A stretch of 64,000 bases of DNA from assembly GCA_963654355.1 (NCBI GenBank), contig CAVKBM010000001.1:62001-126000 (forward strand), written 5' to 3'. A model generated the notes under the pieces. That model was not told where the DNA came from. It saw only the letters and a program-made list of their open reading frames with translations, and ran no database searches. A program made the translations under genes and the position numbers. The stretch comes from UBA1181 sp963654355 (GTDB taxonomy: Bacteria > Bacteroidota > Bacteroidia > Bacteroidales > Paludibacteraceae). This document shows positions 17,425-26,636 of the stretch, one piece after another (within the stretch, counting starts at the first letter, position 1; every line of letters begins with the position of its first letter).

Positions 17425-18519
17425 CTACGCCTCGCAGACCACCTTCGTCATCGTACCCATCGGGCAGACAAAGCGGCAATAAGGTCGTGGCACAAAAATA
17501 GATAAAACCAAGAACAACACCGCCGCAATCTCCACTCCCAACGAAGCCGACTGGAACATAAACGCCGTGAACAACTCATAGTTCATCCACTCCGAGTAGA
17601 TGCCCGTAATCAATAGAAAAAGTAACACTGCCCAAAGCACCTTACGAAAGTCTTCCAACACCTTCAACGTCTTCGCTCCTAACTTCAACTTCTTCTTGCA
17701 CGGAATGCCCAGCAACTCCTGCGCCGACCCAAACGGGCATAACTGCATACAGTAATGACCTTTCTTCCCAAGCAAAGGAAATACAAAGGCGGCGATAAAC
17801 ATAACAATCGGAACAACCGCAAACAACGAGTGAAATCCATTCTCGAAATAGTTGACAAGCAACGAGTAAGAGAGAAACGTGCCACTCCACAAGCCTAACA
17901 CAACGACATTTAAGACCAACTGCACAATACGTATTTTACGATTTTTCAAAAACAACGGCACAATCATAGAAAGTAACACGAGGAGCAACGCCGCAATGTC
18001 TTTCGCACCAAAAGCCATCTCGCCTTCATCAGCAGAAATTAACGACGGCTGAAGGTATTGCAACCCTGCTTTCACATTCTTTTTAATCGCATTAGACGAG
18101 AGCGTGGCACCCGAAACAGCATCCACCTTCAAAGCCAAAGCCTCGTTCACTGTCTTGCCATTCCAACTGCCTATGATAGACTTCGCATTGTTGAAAAAAT
18201 CTGGAGTCTCGCTATTCTCCAAAGCCTCAACTTTCTGCACAACCCCATTTTTGACAAATATCTTCAACGGCACAAAACCTGCATACCCAACGATTTTCTT
18301 CTCTTTGCCCAAAGGCATCGTGTTCACCACTATCGTCCCATCTGCCTCCGTAGAAATCGTATCATTGCTAATCTGAACAGCTTGATGCGTCTCAGAGTTC
18401 ATCGCAGCCTCATTCAACTCGACACCCATCACTTTCTGGTTATGCTGAATAGCCACTGCGACAAATACCAAAACACACGTCAATAACGCTACTACTTGCT
18501 GTATCTTCCTTATTACCAT
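17425..18519 (-). CDS. Membrane FMN-binding / 4Fe-4S protein (NosR/NapH-like)
   Basis: 364 residues. An N-terminal membrane segment is followed by an FMN-binding domain (residues about 60-160) containing DAVSGATLSSNAI, the motif in which the threonine carries covalently bound FMN in Rnf/Nqr-type proteins. Five or so membrane helices follow, with two CxxxCP iron-sulfur motifs: CMQLCPFG and CRFVCPMG. The layout resembles NosR/NapH-like electron-transfer proteins, so it likely moves electrons between the membrane and an extracytoplasmic flavin. It is probably co-transcribed with the flavin reductase-like gene behind it. The physiological acceptor is unknown. Confidence 0.82.
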   Translation of the reverse strand: MVIRKIQQVVALLTCVLVFVAVAIQHNQKVMGVELNEAAMNSETHQAVQISNDTISTEADGTIVVNTMPLGKEKKIVGYAGFVPLKIFVKNGVVQKVEALENSETPDFFNNAKSIIGSWNGKTVNEALALKVDAVSGATLSSNAIKKNVKAGLQYLQPSLISADEGEMAFGAKDIAALLLVLLSMIVPLFLKNRKIRIVQLVLNVVVLGLWSGTFLSYSLLVNYFENGFHSLFAVVPIVMFIAAFVFPLLGKKGHYCMQLCPFGSAQELLGIPCKKKLKLGAKTLKVLEDFRKVLWAVLLFLLITGIYSEWMNYELFTAFMFQSASLGVEIAAVLFLVLSIFVPRPYCRFVCPMGTMTKVVCEA

Positions 18520-18605
18520 ACTCTTTCAATTTAAATTATGCTACTCTATCTACGATTATAAGTATAAGAAATCATTATTGTATGTGATTTGTTAATATAT
18601 TAAAA

Positions 18606-19883
18606 TCATTTCCTTTTCTCATCTACATTTCCTGTACAACGTTGCAGAACGGACAAGTCGAAATAGTTGACTGCCGCCAAGACATACGCCAACACGTCTG
18701 ATTGAATTTTCTCATATTTCGCCCAACGTATCTCACTACTGAAGAAATAAATCTCCAACGGTAAGCCATTCTCATTCGGAGCTAACTGACGAATGAAATT
18801 CTCGCAATCCCCACAGAAAATCGGCAACGACCTCATGTACTGCTCTAAATAGGCAGTGAAGAGTTGAAGATTATTGATAGATTCTTGATAACCCTTTGCC
18901 CCCTCGGCTATCGGATCGAAAATCTCTAACATCTTCGTTTCGTTTCCTTCTCCCTTCTTTATATTGTTTTTCTTATCATAGACCTCGAAAAAGGGTTTTA
19001 AGAATTCAATTTTTCTGTATTTCATAATCTCCTCAGGCGTGCAGAAGCGAATACTATGCATATCTATATTGATAGCACGCTTCACTCGACGACGACCCGC
19101 CTCACGCATTGTCCTCCAATTTTGGAACGAGTCGCTCAATAGGGTAGAGGGGGGAACGGTAACCGTGGTCTTATCCCAATTTTCAATCTTCACCGTGTTG
19201 AGGGTGATTTCTCGGACAATACCATCTGCATTGCATTTCGGCACCGTAATCCAGTCGCCCACCGCAAGCATTTTATTCCCCATCAACTGTATTCCAGACA
19301 CCAATCCCACCAACGTGTCTTTATAGACTAAAGACAAGACAGCCGCAGATGCTCCAACACCAGTGAGCAACGTGTTAGGCGACTTATCTAAAATAACGCT
19401 AAACGAGATAATCATCGCAATGATAATCAACATGTATTTGATAATCTGGAAGATGATATTGACAGGCAAATTTTTGACTTTTTTCTTGACGTATTCAGAA
19501 TAGATGAAATCTAACAATTTGCAAAGAAACATCGTCGTCATCACCACGATGTAGACATTGCACATACGCTCTATCCAAATATGCAGACTTGATTCTTGAT
19601 CCAAAGCCAACGGCAAAAGAATGTTGATCAAGACAGCAGGTATGATCGCCGCCACCGACGACAACAGCTTCTTATATTGCTCAGAATCCTCCTTCGAACG
19701 TTTCTTAATCTTAGCATGTAGGTGTAACAACAACAAGGCAATGCGTCGACAAACATAATCGCACATCCACGCAACCAACGCAATCAAAATAATCGAGACA
19801 AGACTATCCTGCGTACTAGCATCTCCACGAAGAATACCTATGTTTATTAACATATCTTTAATGGAGAATAACAATTCCTTCAT
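18606..19883 (-). CDS. MscS-family mechanosensitive channel (YbdG-like)
   Basis: 425 residues with about five membrane helices, ending in the MscS pore helix region (GVGASAAVLSLVYKDTLVGLVSG) and the beta domain that follows it (VGDWITVPKCNADGIVREI, KTTVTVPPSTLLSD). Length and the N-terminal helices match the YbdG/MscM branch better than the short MscS. It should open under membrane tension and release solutes on osmotic down-shock. It stands alone, 86 bp from its upstream neighbour and 40 bp from the amidohydrolase gene. Confidence 0.92.
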   Translation of the reverse strand: MKELLFSIKDMLINIGILRGDASTQDSLVSIILIALVAWMCDYVCRRIALLLLHLHAKIKKRSKEDSEQYKKLLSSVAAIIPAVLINILLPLALDQESSLHIWIERMCNVYIVVMTTMFLCKLLDFIYSEYVKKKVKNLPVNIIFQIIKYMLIIIAMIISFSVILDKSPNTLLTGVGASAAVLSLVYKDTLVGLVSGIQLMGNKMLAVGDWITVPKCNADGIVREITLNTVKIENWDKTTVTVPPSTLLSDSFQNWRTMREAGRRRVKRAINIDMHSIRFCTPEEIMKYRKIEFLKPFFEVYDKKNNIKKGEGNETKMLEIFDPIAEGAKGYQESINNLQLFTAYLEQYMRSLPIFCGDCENFIRQLAPNENGLPLEIYFFSSEIRWAKYEKIQSDVLAYVLAAVNYFDLSVLQRCTGNVDEKRK

Positions 19884-19923
19884 AAAATTCTATTATATAT
19901 GTTTTATTTCTTTTTATTATTTG

Positions 19924-21177
19924 TTACTTGACTTTTCTACACAAAAGCATCTGACATCTCTCTTTCGCTTGGGCGATAATCTCGTCCTCATTTTTCACTT
20001 TTCGATGACACATAATCACTTTCCCATCGCAAATCATCGTGTCAATAGCCTCGCAAGTAGAAGCGTAAATCCAATTCGACTCAAAACTATGGTTAGGCAC
20101 GAAACGCTCGTTGTTGAGGTCAATGAGTAGTGCATCTGCTAATTTCCCAACCGCAATCTCGCCTCCATCCACGCCAAAGACTCTTGCCCCTTCAAGGGTG
20201 CAACTATGCAAAACTTGTTTCACGGGAAAGGTCTCCGGCCCATAGTTGCATTTTGCCATCATAGCCGCAAACTTCGCCTCCTCCTGCATATCCAAATTAT
20301 TATTGGATGAACAACCATCCGTGCCTATCAATACCTTCAAGCCCTTGCTCAACATCGGCTTCATTTTGAAATAGCCCGACGAAAGCTTCATGTTTGAAAC
20401 AGGATTGTGAACAACCGCCACACCACGTTTCTTCAGTATTTCCATCTCCTCATCATCGACATGCACCACATGAGCCGCCACACAGTTCGGACCTAAGATG
20501 CCCAACTTGTCTAACCAACGAACAGGGGTTAATCCATGCGCTGCCACACAATCACTCACCTCTTTTGCCGTTTCCGACAAATGGAAATGGAGTGGCACTC
20601 CTAATTTTTTCGACTCTTCAGAACAACGAATCCACAACGGCTCACTCACGGTATAAGGGGCGTGAGGCGCAACTGCCACTCTCACTCTCGCAGATTTACC
20701 ATGATACCCCTCAACAGATTTTATACGAGCAGAAATGCCCTCTTCTCCCATCCAATCCATAAAGGGGACTCCTAACACGGCACGAATGCCCATCTCTTCC
20801 GCCGCGCGGAACGTCTCTGGCATAAAATCATACATATCATTGAAAAAGACCGTTCCACTCTTAATCATCTCCAAAATAGCCAACCGACTACCCGCATAGA
20901 TGTCTTCTGGCGTTAATTTTGCTTCTAACGGCCAAATATGATCGTTGAGCCAGGTGAAAAGTTCCATATCATCGGCATACCCTCGCAACAATGTCATCGC
21001 TGCATGGGTATGTCCATTGTAGAATGGAGGCACAACAGCAAAACCTTCCGCTTCAATCACTTCTTCGTCTTGAGAAGGATAAATTGAAACACCTATTTCC
21101 GAAAAACGATTGCCTGAAATTCGGATATTCGTCCGAACTCCATTTAACATTACATTACGAATAAACAAAGTACCCAT
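19924..21177 (-). CDS. Amidohydrolase, MTA/SAH deaminase-like
   Basis: 417 residues from the ATG at 21177. Metal-binding motifs of the amidohydrolase superfamily are in place: NGHTHAAMTLLRG near the N terminus, HFHLSETAKEV in the middle, HVVHVDDEEM and the late GTDGCSSNNNLDM. The pattern is that of the TRZ/ATZ and S-adenosylhomocysteine/5-methylthioadenosine deaminase group (MtaD). It likely deaminates an adenosine-type nucleoside in purine or methionine salvage; the exact substrate is inferred. A longer frame could begin at GTG 21213, but the ATG fits the family and the TATTTTTG box upstream. Confidence 0.88.
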   Translation of the reverse strand: MGTLFIRNVMLNGVRTNIRISGNRFSEIGVSIYPSQDEEVIEAEGFAVVPPFYNGHTHAAMTLLRGYADDMELFTWLNDHIWPLEAKLTPEDIYAGSRLAILEMIKSGTVFFNDMYDFMPETFRAAEEMGIRAVLGVPFMDWMGEEGISARIKSVEGYHGKSARVRVAVAPHAPYTVSEPLWIRCSEESKKLGVPLHFHLSETAKEVSDCVAAHGLTPVRWLDKLGILGPNCVAAHVVHVDDEEMEILKKRGVAVVHNPVSNMKLSSGYFKMKPMLSKGLKVLIGTDGCSSNNNLDMQEEAKFAAMMAKCNYGPETFPVKQVLHSCTLEGARVFGVDGGEIAVGKLADALLIDLNNERFVPNHSFESNWIYASTCEAIDTMICDGKVIMCHRKVKNEDEIIAQAKERCQMLLCRKVK

Positions 21178-21221
21178 CCAGACACTATTTTCTCCGATTA
21201 CACATTTACACACTTTATGCG

Positions 21222-21229
21222 CAAAAATA
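21222..21229 (-). promoter_or_regulatory. Candidate -7 element for the amidohydrolase gene
   Basis: TATTTTTG on the minus strand, about 45 nt before the ATG at 21177. It lies in the divergent gap shared with the hybrid two-component regulator. Confidence 0.4.
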
Positions 21230-21264
21230 CAAATATTTTTCCCTAATAATCAGTTTCTTTCCCG

Positions 21265-21272
21265 TACCTTTG
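21265..21272 (+). promoter_or_regulatory. Candidate -7 element for the hybrid regulator gene
   Basis: TACCTTTG on the plus strand, about 50 nt before the ATG at 21322. It fits TAnnTTTG; the -33 position has only T-rich sequence. Confidence 0.45.
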
Positions 21273-21321
21273 TACTACCTTATTTTGTATAAATAGTATA
21301 GTTTCCTGACATAACAATATT

Positions 21322-24300
21322 ATGACGCGCATCTATTACACGCTTATATTGATACTTTCATGCACAGTAGCGACAGCGATGAAGACAGCATCAAGGTTCA
21401 CCCCCTTTCGAACGCAGTCGTACACACCTTACTATAACATCAACAGCATCGCTGAAGATGAAAACGGCATTCTCTGGATTGCCACGGAGAACGGCTTGTT
21501 CCGCTTTAACGGCTACGAATACGAACAGTTTATTCAAAGCAAAAACAATGCCAACTCTCTCCCGAACAACAACTGTAGCAAACTCCTATTTGACTCGCAA
21601 AAACGGCTTTGGATTTGCACCGACAACGGACTCATCATCCACGACAAAAACACAGACGGATTCACTCGCATTGACGACTCCAAACTCTCTGTCAACTCCT
21701 TCATCGACATCCAAGAAGATAACGACGGATCTCTCTGGTCTGCCACCTATTTCGAACTTATTCATTTCAACCCTCAAGGCGACATCCTTGAAGTTTTTCC
21801 AATGTTTGGAACTCGCAGTTTAGCGGTAGACCAAGATTGTATCTGGCTCGGGAACGACAACAATGGCTTGATTAAATTCAACAAAAAAACACGAGAAGCA
21901 GAGAAAATCACCCTGTCTAACAAGAATAAAACACTCTATCTATCTCATATACAAGTCCTATTGGTAACTTCCGACAAAAATCTTTTTATAGGAACAGACA
22001 ACCAAGGATTAGTTATATACGATACTAAAACATCTGATTACCAAATTGTTACATGTAAAACTCATCCATACTATTTTGAGAACAACAATGTGTTCTCTCT
22101 TTTTGAGGATTCTCGACACAACGTATGGATCGGCTCTATCAATGGCCGATTAGTAGAATACAACCTTGATCAAAAGGATTTCGCTCATCCTCTTTTCCAT
22201 TACCCACCAGGTGTTAAACAATTGACTGTCAGTTGTATATGCGAAGACCACGAACATAACATTTGGCTCGGAAGCCACCACTACTGGCTGTTTCTCTACA
22301 ACCGCAATGTGGACGCTTTTCGCCTTTTCCAAAAATTAGAGGGTGTTGACCACTCTCTTTCTCACAATGCGATTACCTGTTTTGAGGAAAACAACGGCGC
22401 ACCAATCATCGGCACGGATGGAGGCGGACTTAACATATTGGATCGTAGTCAGGATATGGCTGAATTCATAAAGAAACCACAATTCGGCAATGTCATCCTC
22501 GATATACACAAGGCTCCACAATCTAATAAATATTGGATTGCAACATGGGGAAATGAAAAGCATTGCCTCTTCTACTACGATACGAAAACACACGCGACAA
22601 AGGCGTACGACTACAATCCCAACGATAAGGACGGACTCACAACCAACCGTCTGCGTGATATCTTAGTAGACATGCCATACGTCTGGATCGCTACCGACGG
22701 AGGAGGTATCTGCCGTTTAGACACCCGTACAGAAAAAATCGACAATCGTTATAATTGTAGCGAAGGCATTTTCTCACTACTCACACCTCAATGGACTCGC
22801 CACCTCATGAAAGACTCACAAGGACGCATTTGGCTCTGCACCAGTGAGGGTGTCATCTGCTACAAACAGGGTATAATCCACCAATTCCCCATTGAAGAAA
22901 TCACCTCCGAAAGACTACAGAACGAAGTACGCATGTCTATGGAAGATTCGAAAGGGAACATCTACTTCATAACCGCTAACAATGGCCTGTTCCGTTTAGA
23001 TGAGACGAATCAGACCTTTGTCAACGAGACAAAAGCATACAAACTGCCGTTGAACCTCTATGCCATCTGCGAGGACATCAACCACAATCTTTGGGTGACC
23101 TCAACCAGCGAAATCATCCGAATAAACCCAACAGACAGCACCTCCTACCGTTTCAATATGCAAAGCGACCTCTGCGGCCACGCTTTCTCTCCATCTGCCA
23201 TATTCCGAAACGGAGAGACCCTCTATGTCGGCTCCAACAACGGCTTCTTTACGTTCAACGTCAACAAGACATTAGAAGTGCCGTCCGAACCTAAGGTTTT
23301 CCTTGAACAACTGTACATCAAAGGTGTGAAGCAAGAAATTGAGTCATCTCATGTGCTGAAACGTATGTTGGCATTCACAGATACCATTACTCTTGACCAT
23401 GACGAGAACGACTTCAACATCCAATACTGCTGCGTCGACCTCGACAACGTGGAGAACGTACGCTATCAATACCGAATGGAGGGAAGCGAGTTCAACCACT
23501 GGTCTGACCCCATAAACCAACGCAACACCTACTTCTCCAACCTCAAACCTGGCGTCTATACCTTTCAGGTGAAAGCTTCAACCGTCAACGCAAAAACCGA
23601 TTTCTACTCCAAACCTCTCACCATCATCGTGCAACAGCCATGGTGGAACACGGTGTGGTTCAAGATTATCGCCAGTTCCTCCCTCATCATCTGTCTTATT
23701 CTAATCATGGTTCTACGAGAATCTGCCATCCGCAAGAACAATGCAGAACTTGAGAAGCTCATCAACCAACGTACAGATGAACTGCAATGCAGAAACAACG
23801 AAATTCAAAAACAAAAGGAAGCTCTTGAGAAGCAAAACAAAAAGTTAGACGACACCATTGAAACAAAAAACAGAATCATGTCTGTCATCGCTCACGATCT
23901 TCGCAACCCACTCACCTCCATCGTCGGAAACCTTTCTCTCCTCAACGAGAGCGAGCCAGAAAACACAATCGTAAAACATGTGTATAAGTCGTCGAAAGTG
24001 CTGCAGTCGCAGATGGAGAACCTGCTTGAATGGGCTCGTCTTCAAAACAACCGTATCTTCTACTCCCCTCAAGATGCCTCTATGAACATCTTGACAAAAG
24101 AATGTATCACTCTTTTGCAAGACAACCTCCAAGAAAAACATATCAATCTGACTTTTAAAAGCGAATGCCGACGCAACGCACACATTGACTATCGAATGGC
24201 GTCAACCATCATTCGAAACATGCTTAACAATGCCATTAAATTCACCCACGAGAATGGAGAAATCACCATAGTCTGCACTGAAAATAACAACTCTATTCTT

Positions 24301-25347
24301 TGGTCCATTCAAGACAATGGCGTAGGTATGACACAAGAGCAATGCGACAAAATCCTCAATGGAAAACTGACTGAAAGCACATTCGGAACCAACAACGAAT
24401 CGGGTTCATGTTTAGGTATGAAGATTTGCCTTCGCTTGATTGAAATAAACAAAGGATCAATCCATATCAATAGCACATTAGGGAAAGGCACTCATATCTC
24501 AATCTCTTTCCCTAAAGGAACATACGATGAACGAGAAGACACAGACCAATTAATCTCTATTGAAGGTCAAACATCTACTTCAGAGAAACATCAGAAAATT
24601 CTCCTCGTCGACGATAACGAAGAGATTCTTCTCTTTCTCAGCGAGCTACTCAAACCGACCTACGACATCAAGACAGCCGACAACGGAATGGTTGCCTTAG
24701 ATATCGCCCAAAAGGAACTTCCAGACCTTATCGTCTCGGATGTCATCATGCCAAAAATGAATGGCAGAAGACTCTGCCAACTCATAAAAACAGACCCTCT
24801 CACGCAACATATACCTGTCATCCTACTCACCTCCGAAGACTCGGAATCCAATCAGGTAGAGGGTTTGAAAACAGGCGCAGACGACTATATGACGAAACCT
24901 TTCAACCGAGCAATTTTAAAGGCAAAGATTGAAACTATCCTCCATAATAAAGAGTTACAGCGCAATTTCCACCGCGACTTGCTATTGCAGAAAAGCGAAC
25001 CAGAACCGCCCACCTCCATCAACGACCAATTCATTCAATTCATCAATGATGTTATCAAGAAGAATATCGCATCAAGCGATCTCACCGTGGAGTTTCTCGC
25101 CTCGGAGACTGCCCTCAGCCGTGTGCAACTCTTCCGTAAGATGAAATCCATTACTGGTTGTTCCCCTTCCGAATATATCAAAGTGGTACGTTTAAACTAC
25201 GCCGCAACGCTTCTGAAAGAATGTGGGCGTTCTGTGGCTGAAACTGCCTACGCTGTCGGATTCTCAGACCCGAAATATTTCAGCACCTGCTTCACGGAGA
25301 AATTCGGCATGTCGCCTTCTCAATGGGCTAAGAACGAAAACAAATAA
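21322..25347 (+). CDS. Hybrid two-component system regulator (HTCS)
   Basis: 1341 residues. A signal peptide (1-20) is followed by a sensor of repeated propeller units (for example DENGILWIATENGLFRF, SQGRIWLCTSEGV), a Y_Y_Y domain (about 690-765), one membrane helix (about 778-795) and a coiled coil. The cytoplasmic part has a HisKA domain with AHDLRNP (His near 857), a HATPase with NNAIKF and DNGVGM, a receiver domain (VDDNEE, phospho-Asp in SDVIMP near 1138, KPF) and an AraC-type DNA-binding domain at the C terminus. These proteins sense glycans or other ligands in the periplasm and switch on nearby genes. Here no SusC/SusD or enzyme operon is adjacent, so its target is unknown. Plus-strand C excess persists through this gene. 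Confidence 0.95.
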   Translation: MTRIYYTLILILSCTVATAMKTASRFTPFRTQSYTPYYNINSIAEDENGILWIATENGLFRFNGYEYEQFIQSKNNANSLPNNNCSKLLFDSQKRLWICTDNGLIIHDKNTDGFTRIDDSKLSVNSFIDIQEDNDGSLWSATYFELIHFNPQGDILEVFPMFGTRSLAVDQDCIWLGNDNNGLIKFNKKTREAEKITLSNKNKTLYLSHIQVLLVTSDKNLFIGTDNQGLVIYDTKTSDYQIVTCKTHPYYFENNNVFSLFEDSRHNVWIGSINGRLVEYNLDQKDFAHPLFHYPPGVKQLTVSCICEDHEHNIWLGSHHYWLFLYNRNVDAFRLFQKLEGVDHSLSHNAITCFEENNGAPIIGTDGGGLNILDRSQDMAEFIKKPQFGNVILDIHKAPQSNKYWIATWGNEKHCLFYYDTKTHATKAYDYNPNDKDGLTTNRLRDILVDMPYVWIATDGGGICRLDTRTEKIDNRYNCSEGIFSLLTPQWTRHLMKDSQGRIWLCTSEGVICYKQGIIHQFPIEEITSERLQNEVRMSMEDSKGNIYFITANNGLFRLDETNQTFVNETKAYKLPLNLYAICEDINHNLWVTSTSEIIRINPTDSTSYRFNMQSDLCGHAFSPSAIFRNGETLYVGSNNGFFTFNVNKTLEVPSEPKVFLEQLYIKGVKQEIESSHVLKRMLAFTDTITLDHDENDFNIQYCCVDLDNVENVRYQYRMEGSEFNHWSDPINQRNTYFSNLKPGVYTFQVKASTVNAKTDFYSKPLTIIVQQPWWNTVWFKIIASSSLIICLILIMVLRESAIRKNNAELEKLINQRTDELQCRNNEIQKQKEALEKQNKKLDDTIETKNRIMSVIAHDLRNPLTSIVGNLSLLNESEPENTIVKHVYKSSKVLQSQMENLLEWARLQNNRIFYSPQDASMNILTKECITLLQDNLQEKHINLTFKSECRRNAHIDYRMASTIIRNMLNNAIKFTHENGEITIVCTENNNSILWSIQDNGVGMTQEQCDKILNGKLTESTFGTNNESGSCLGMKICLRLIEINKGSIHINSTLGKGTHISISFPKGTYDEREDTDQLISIEGQTSTSEKHQKILLVDDNEEILLFLSELLKPTYDIKTADNGMVALDIAQKELPDLIVSDVIMPKMNGRRLCQLIKTDPLTQHIPVILLTSEDSESNQVEGLKTGADDYMTKPFNRAILKAKIETILHNKELQRNFHRDLLLQKSEPEPPTSINDQFIQFINDVIKKNIASSDLTVEFLASETALSRVQLFRKMKSITGCSPSEYIKVVRLNYAATLLKECGRSVAETAYAVGFSDPKYFSTCFTEKFGMSPSQWAKNENK

Positions 25348-25372
25348 GGGGTTGACTCTACATATCAACCCC
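25348..25372. terminator. Hairpin between the hybrid regulator and the phosphoesterase
   Basis: GGGGTTGA (25348-25355) pairs with TCAACCCC (25365-25372) right after the stop codon, between two convergent genes. There is no long T tract after it. Confidence 0.6.
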
Positions 25373-25400
25373 CTTGCTAAGCGAAATAAGCCGCTCTGCA

Positions 25401-26513
25401 TCATTTCTTGCCAATCTCTAATACGACATACTCTGAACGCGTTCCTATGCGAAATTTTCCACCCCAAATACCTATGCCAGAACTGACATAATAAAGTGTC
25501 CTGCCTTTCTGGTAAGCACCATAACCATCTTCATACATGGCATCAATCAGCCAGTTGATGGGCCAAACTTGCCCATAGTGGGTATGTCCACTCAACTGAT
25601 AGTCCACACCACAAGTCTCAGCCTCTTCTAAGTGATAGGGCTGATGATCCAATACGATCGTGTATTGCTCCTCAGAAACATTCTTCATTAAGACAGATAA
25701 AGGCTTACGATCAGTATTGCTTCTATCATCTCTACCAATGACGACAACACCCAAGTCAGTGAGTTGAGCCACGCCATCTTTTAACAAATTAATGCCTGCA
25801 CTCTCATAGAACCTCATCGCCTTATTCACTCCCGCCAAATATTCATGATTGCCCAAACAAGCATACACAGGAGCTTTCAGTCGACGAAACTCCTCTGCCA
25901 CATCTTGCTCCCACAACGGTGTCACACTAAAATCAATAACATCTCCTCCCGTCAGAATCAAATCGGGATCCTCTGCGTTGATAAAATCAATCCAACGTGA
26001 TAATTCTGCCCTCTGATTGTGATACCCTATGTGCAAATCGCTCATAAACACAACTTTCAAAGGGTGCGTAATAGATTTCTCCGTTTTATCTGTCAGCGTC
26101 TCCTTATATTTCTTATTGTAATGGATATTTCCATAGAGAAAGACAAAGAAAAGCAAACCTACAGTGGCAAGCGCCCCTACCCAATTCTCATACAAAAAAT
26201 TCTTTGGCAACACATGCACTAAACGCAACAAATCGCACAATCCAAAGAGTATCGTAGCGTAGAGTAAAATAAAAACATACGACGTACCCATCTCATAGAT
26301 GAATGTGCTGAGTCCAAACGTACCCATCTTACCCGTTGTAAAGGTCATCACACCAAAGAGAACAAGGCATACGAACGAGAGATTATACACTATCACAGCC
26401 GTCCATTTCAACCATGAGGCAACAGGTAAAACCTGCCACAACCGCACGCTGGTGTAAGCATGCGCAGTCATCACAATCACAAAAAACAAAATCATAAATA
26501 AAAATCTCATCAT
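25401..26513 (-). CDS. Membrane-anchored metallophosphoesterase (YkuE-like)
   Basis: 370 residues. The first 130 contain four hydrophobic helices; the rest is a calcineurin-like phosphoesterase with motifs DLHIGYHN, GGDVID, GNHEY and GHTHYGQ, which bind two metal ions. The length and topology match YkuE-type enzymes, some of which act on lipid-linked substrates in the envelope. The substrate here is unknown. Ends convergent with the regulator gene. Confidence 0.9.
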   Translation of the reverse strand: MMRFLFMILFFVIVMTAHAYTSVRLWQVLPVASWLKWTAVIVYNLSFVCLVLFGVMTFTTGKMGTFGLSTFIYEMGTSYVFILLYATILFGLCDLLRLVHVLPKNFLYENWVGALATVGLLFFVFLYGNIHYNKKYKETLTDKTEKSITHPLKVVFMSDLHIGYHNQRAELSRWIDFINAEDPDLILTGGDVIDFSVTPLWEQDVAEEFRRLKAPVYACLGNHEYLAGVNKAMRFYESAGINLLKDGVAQLTDLGVVVIGRDDRSNTDRKPLSVLMKNVSEEQYTIVLDHQPYHLEEAETCGVDYQLSGHTHYGQVWPINWLIDAMYEDGYGAYQKGRTLYYVSSGIGIWGGKFRIGTRSEYVVLEIGKK

Positions 26514-26547
26514 CTGTCAATTTCTGTTTTTACGTTGGCTTAATGAA

Positions 26548-26584
26548 AAAAAGTCTGACTTCAACTATGAATGTCAGACTTTTT
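26548..26584 (-). terminator. Terminator after glnS
   Basis: A 12-bp stem (26548-26559 with 26573-26584) with A/T-rich outer ends gives T runs on both strands, about 50 bp after the glnS stop. Confidence 0.75.
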
Positions 26585-26636
26585 CGACAATATAATGTTT
26601 ATACTTTTCGGATCTATGTTTTTAAATCTTCGTTCC

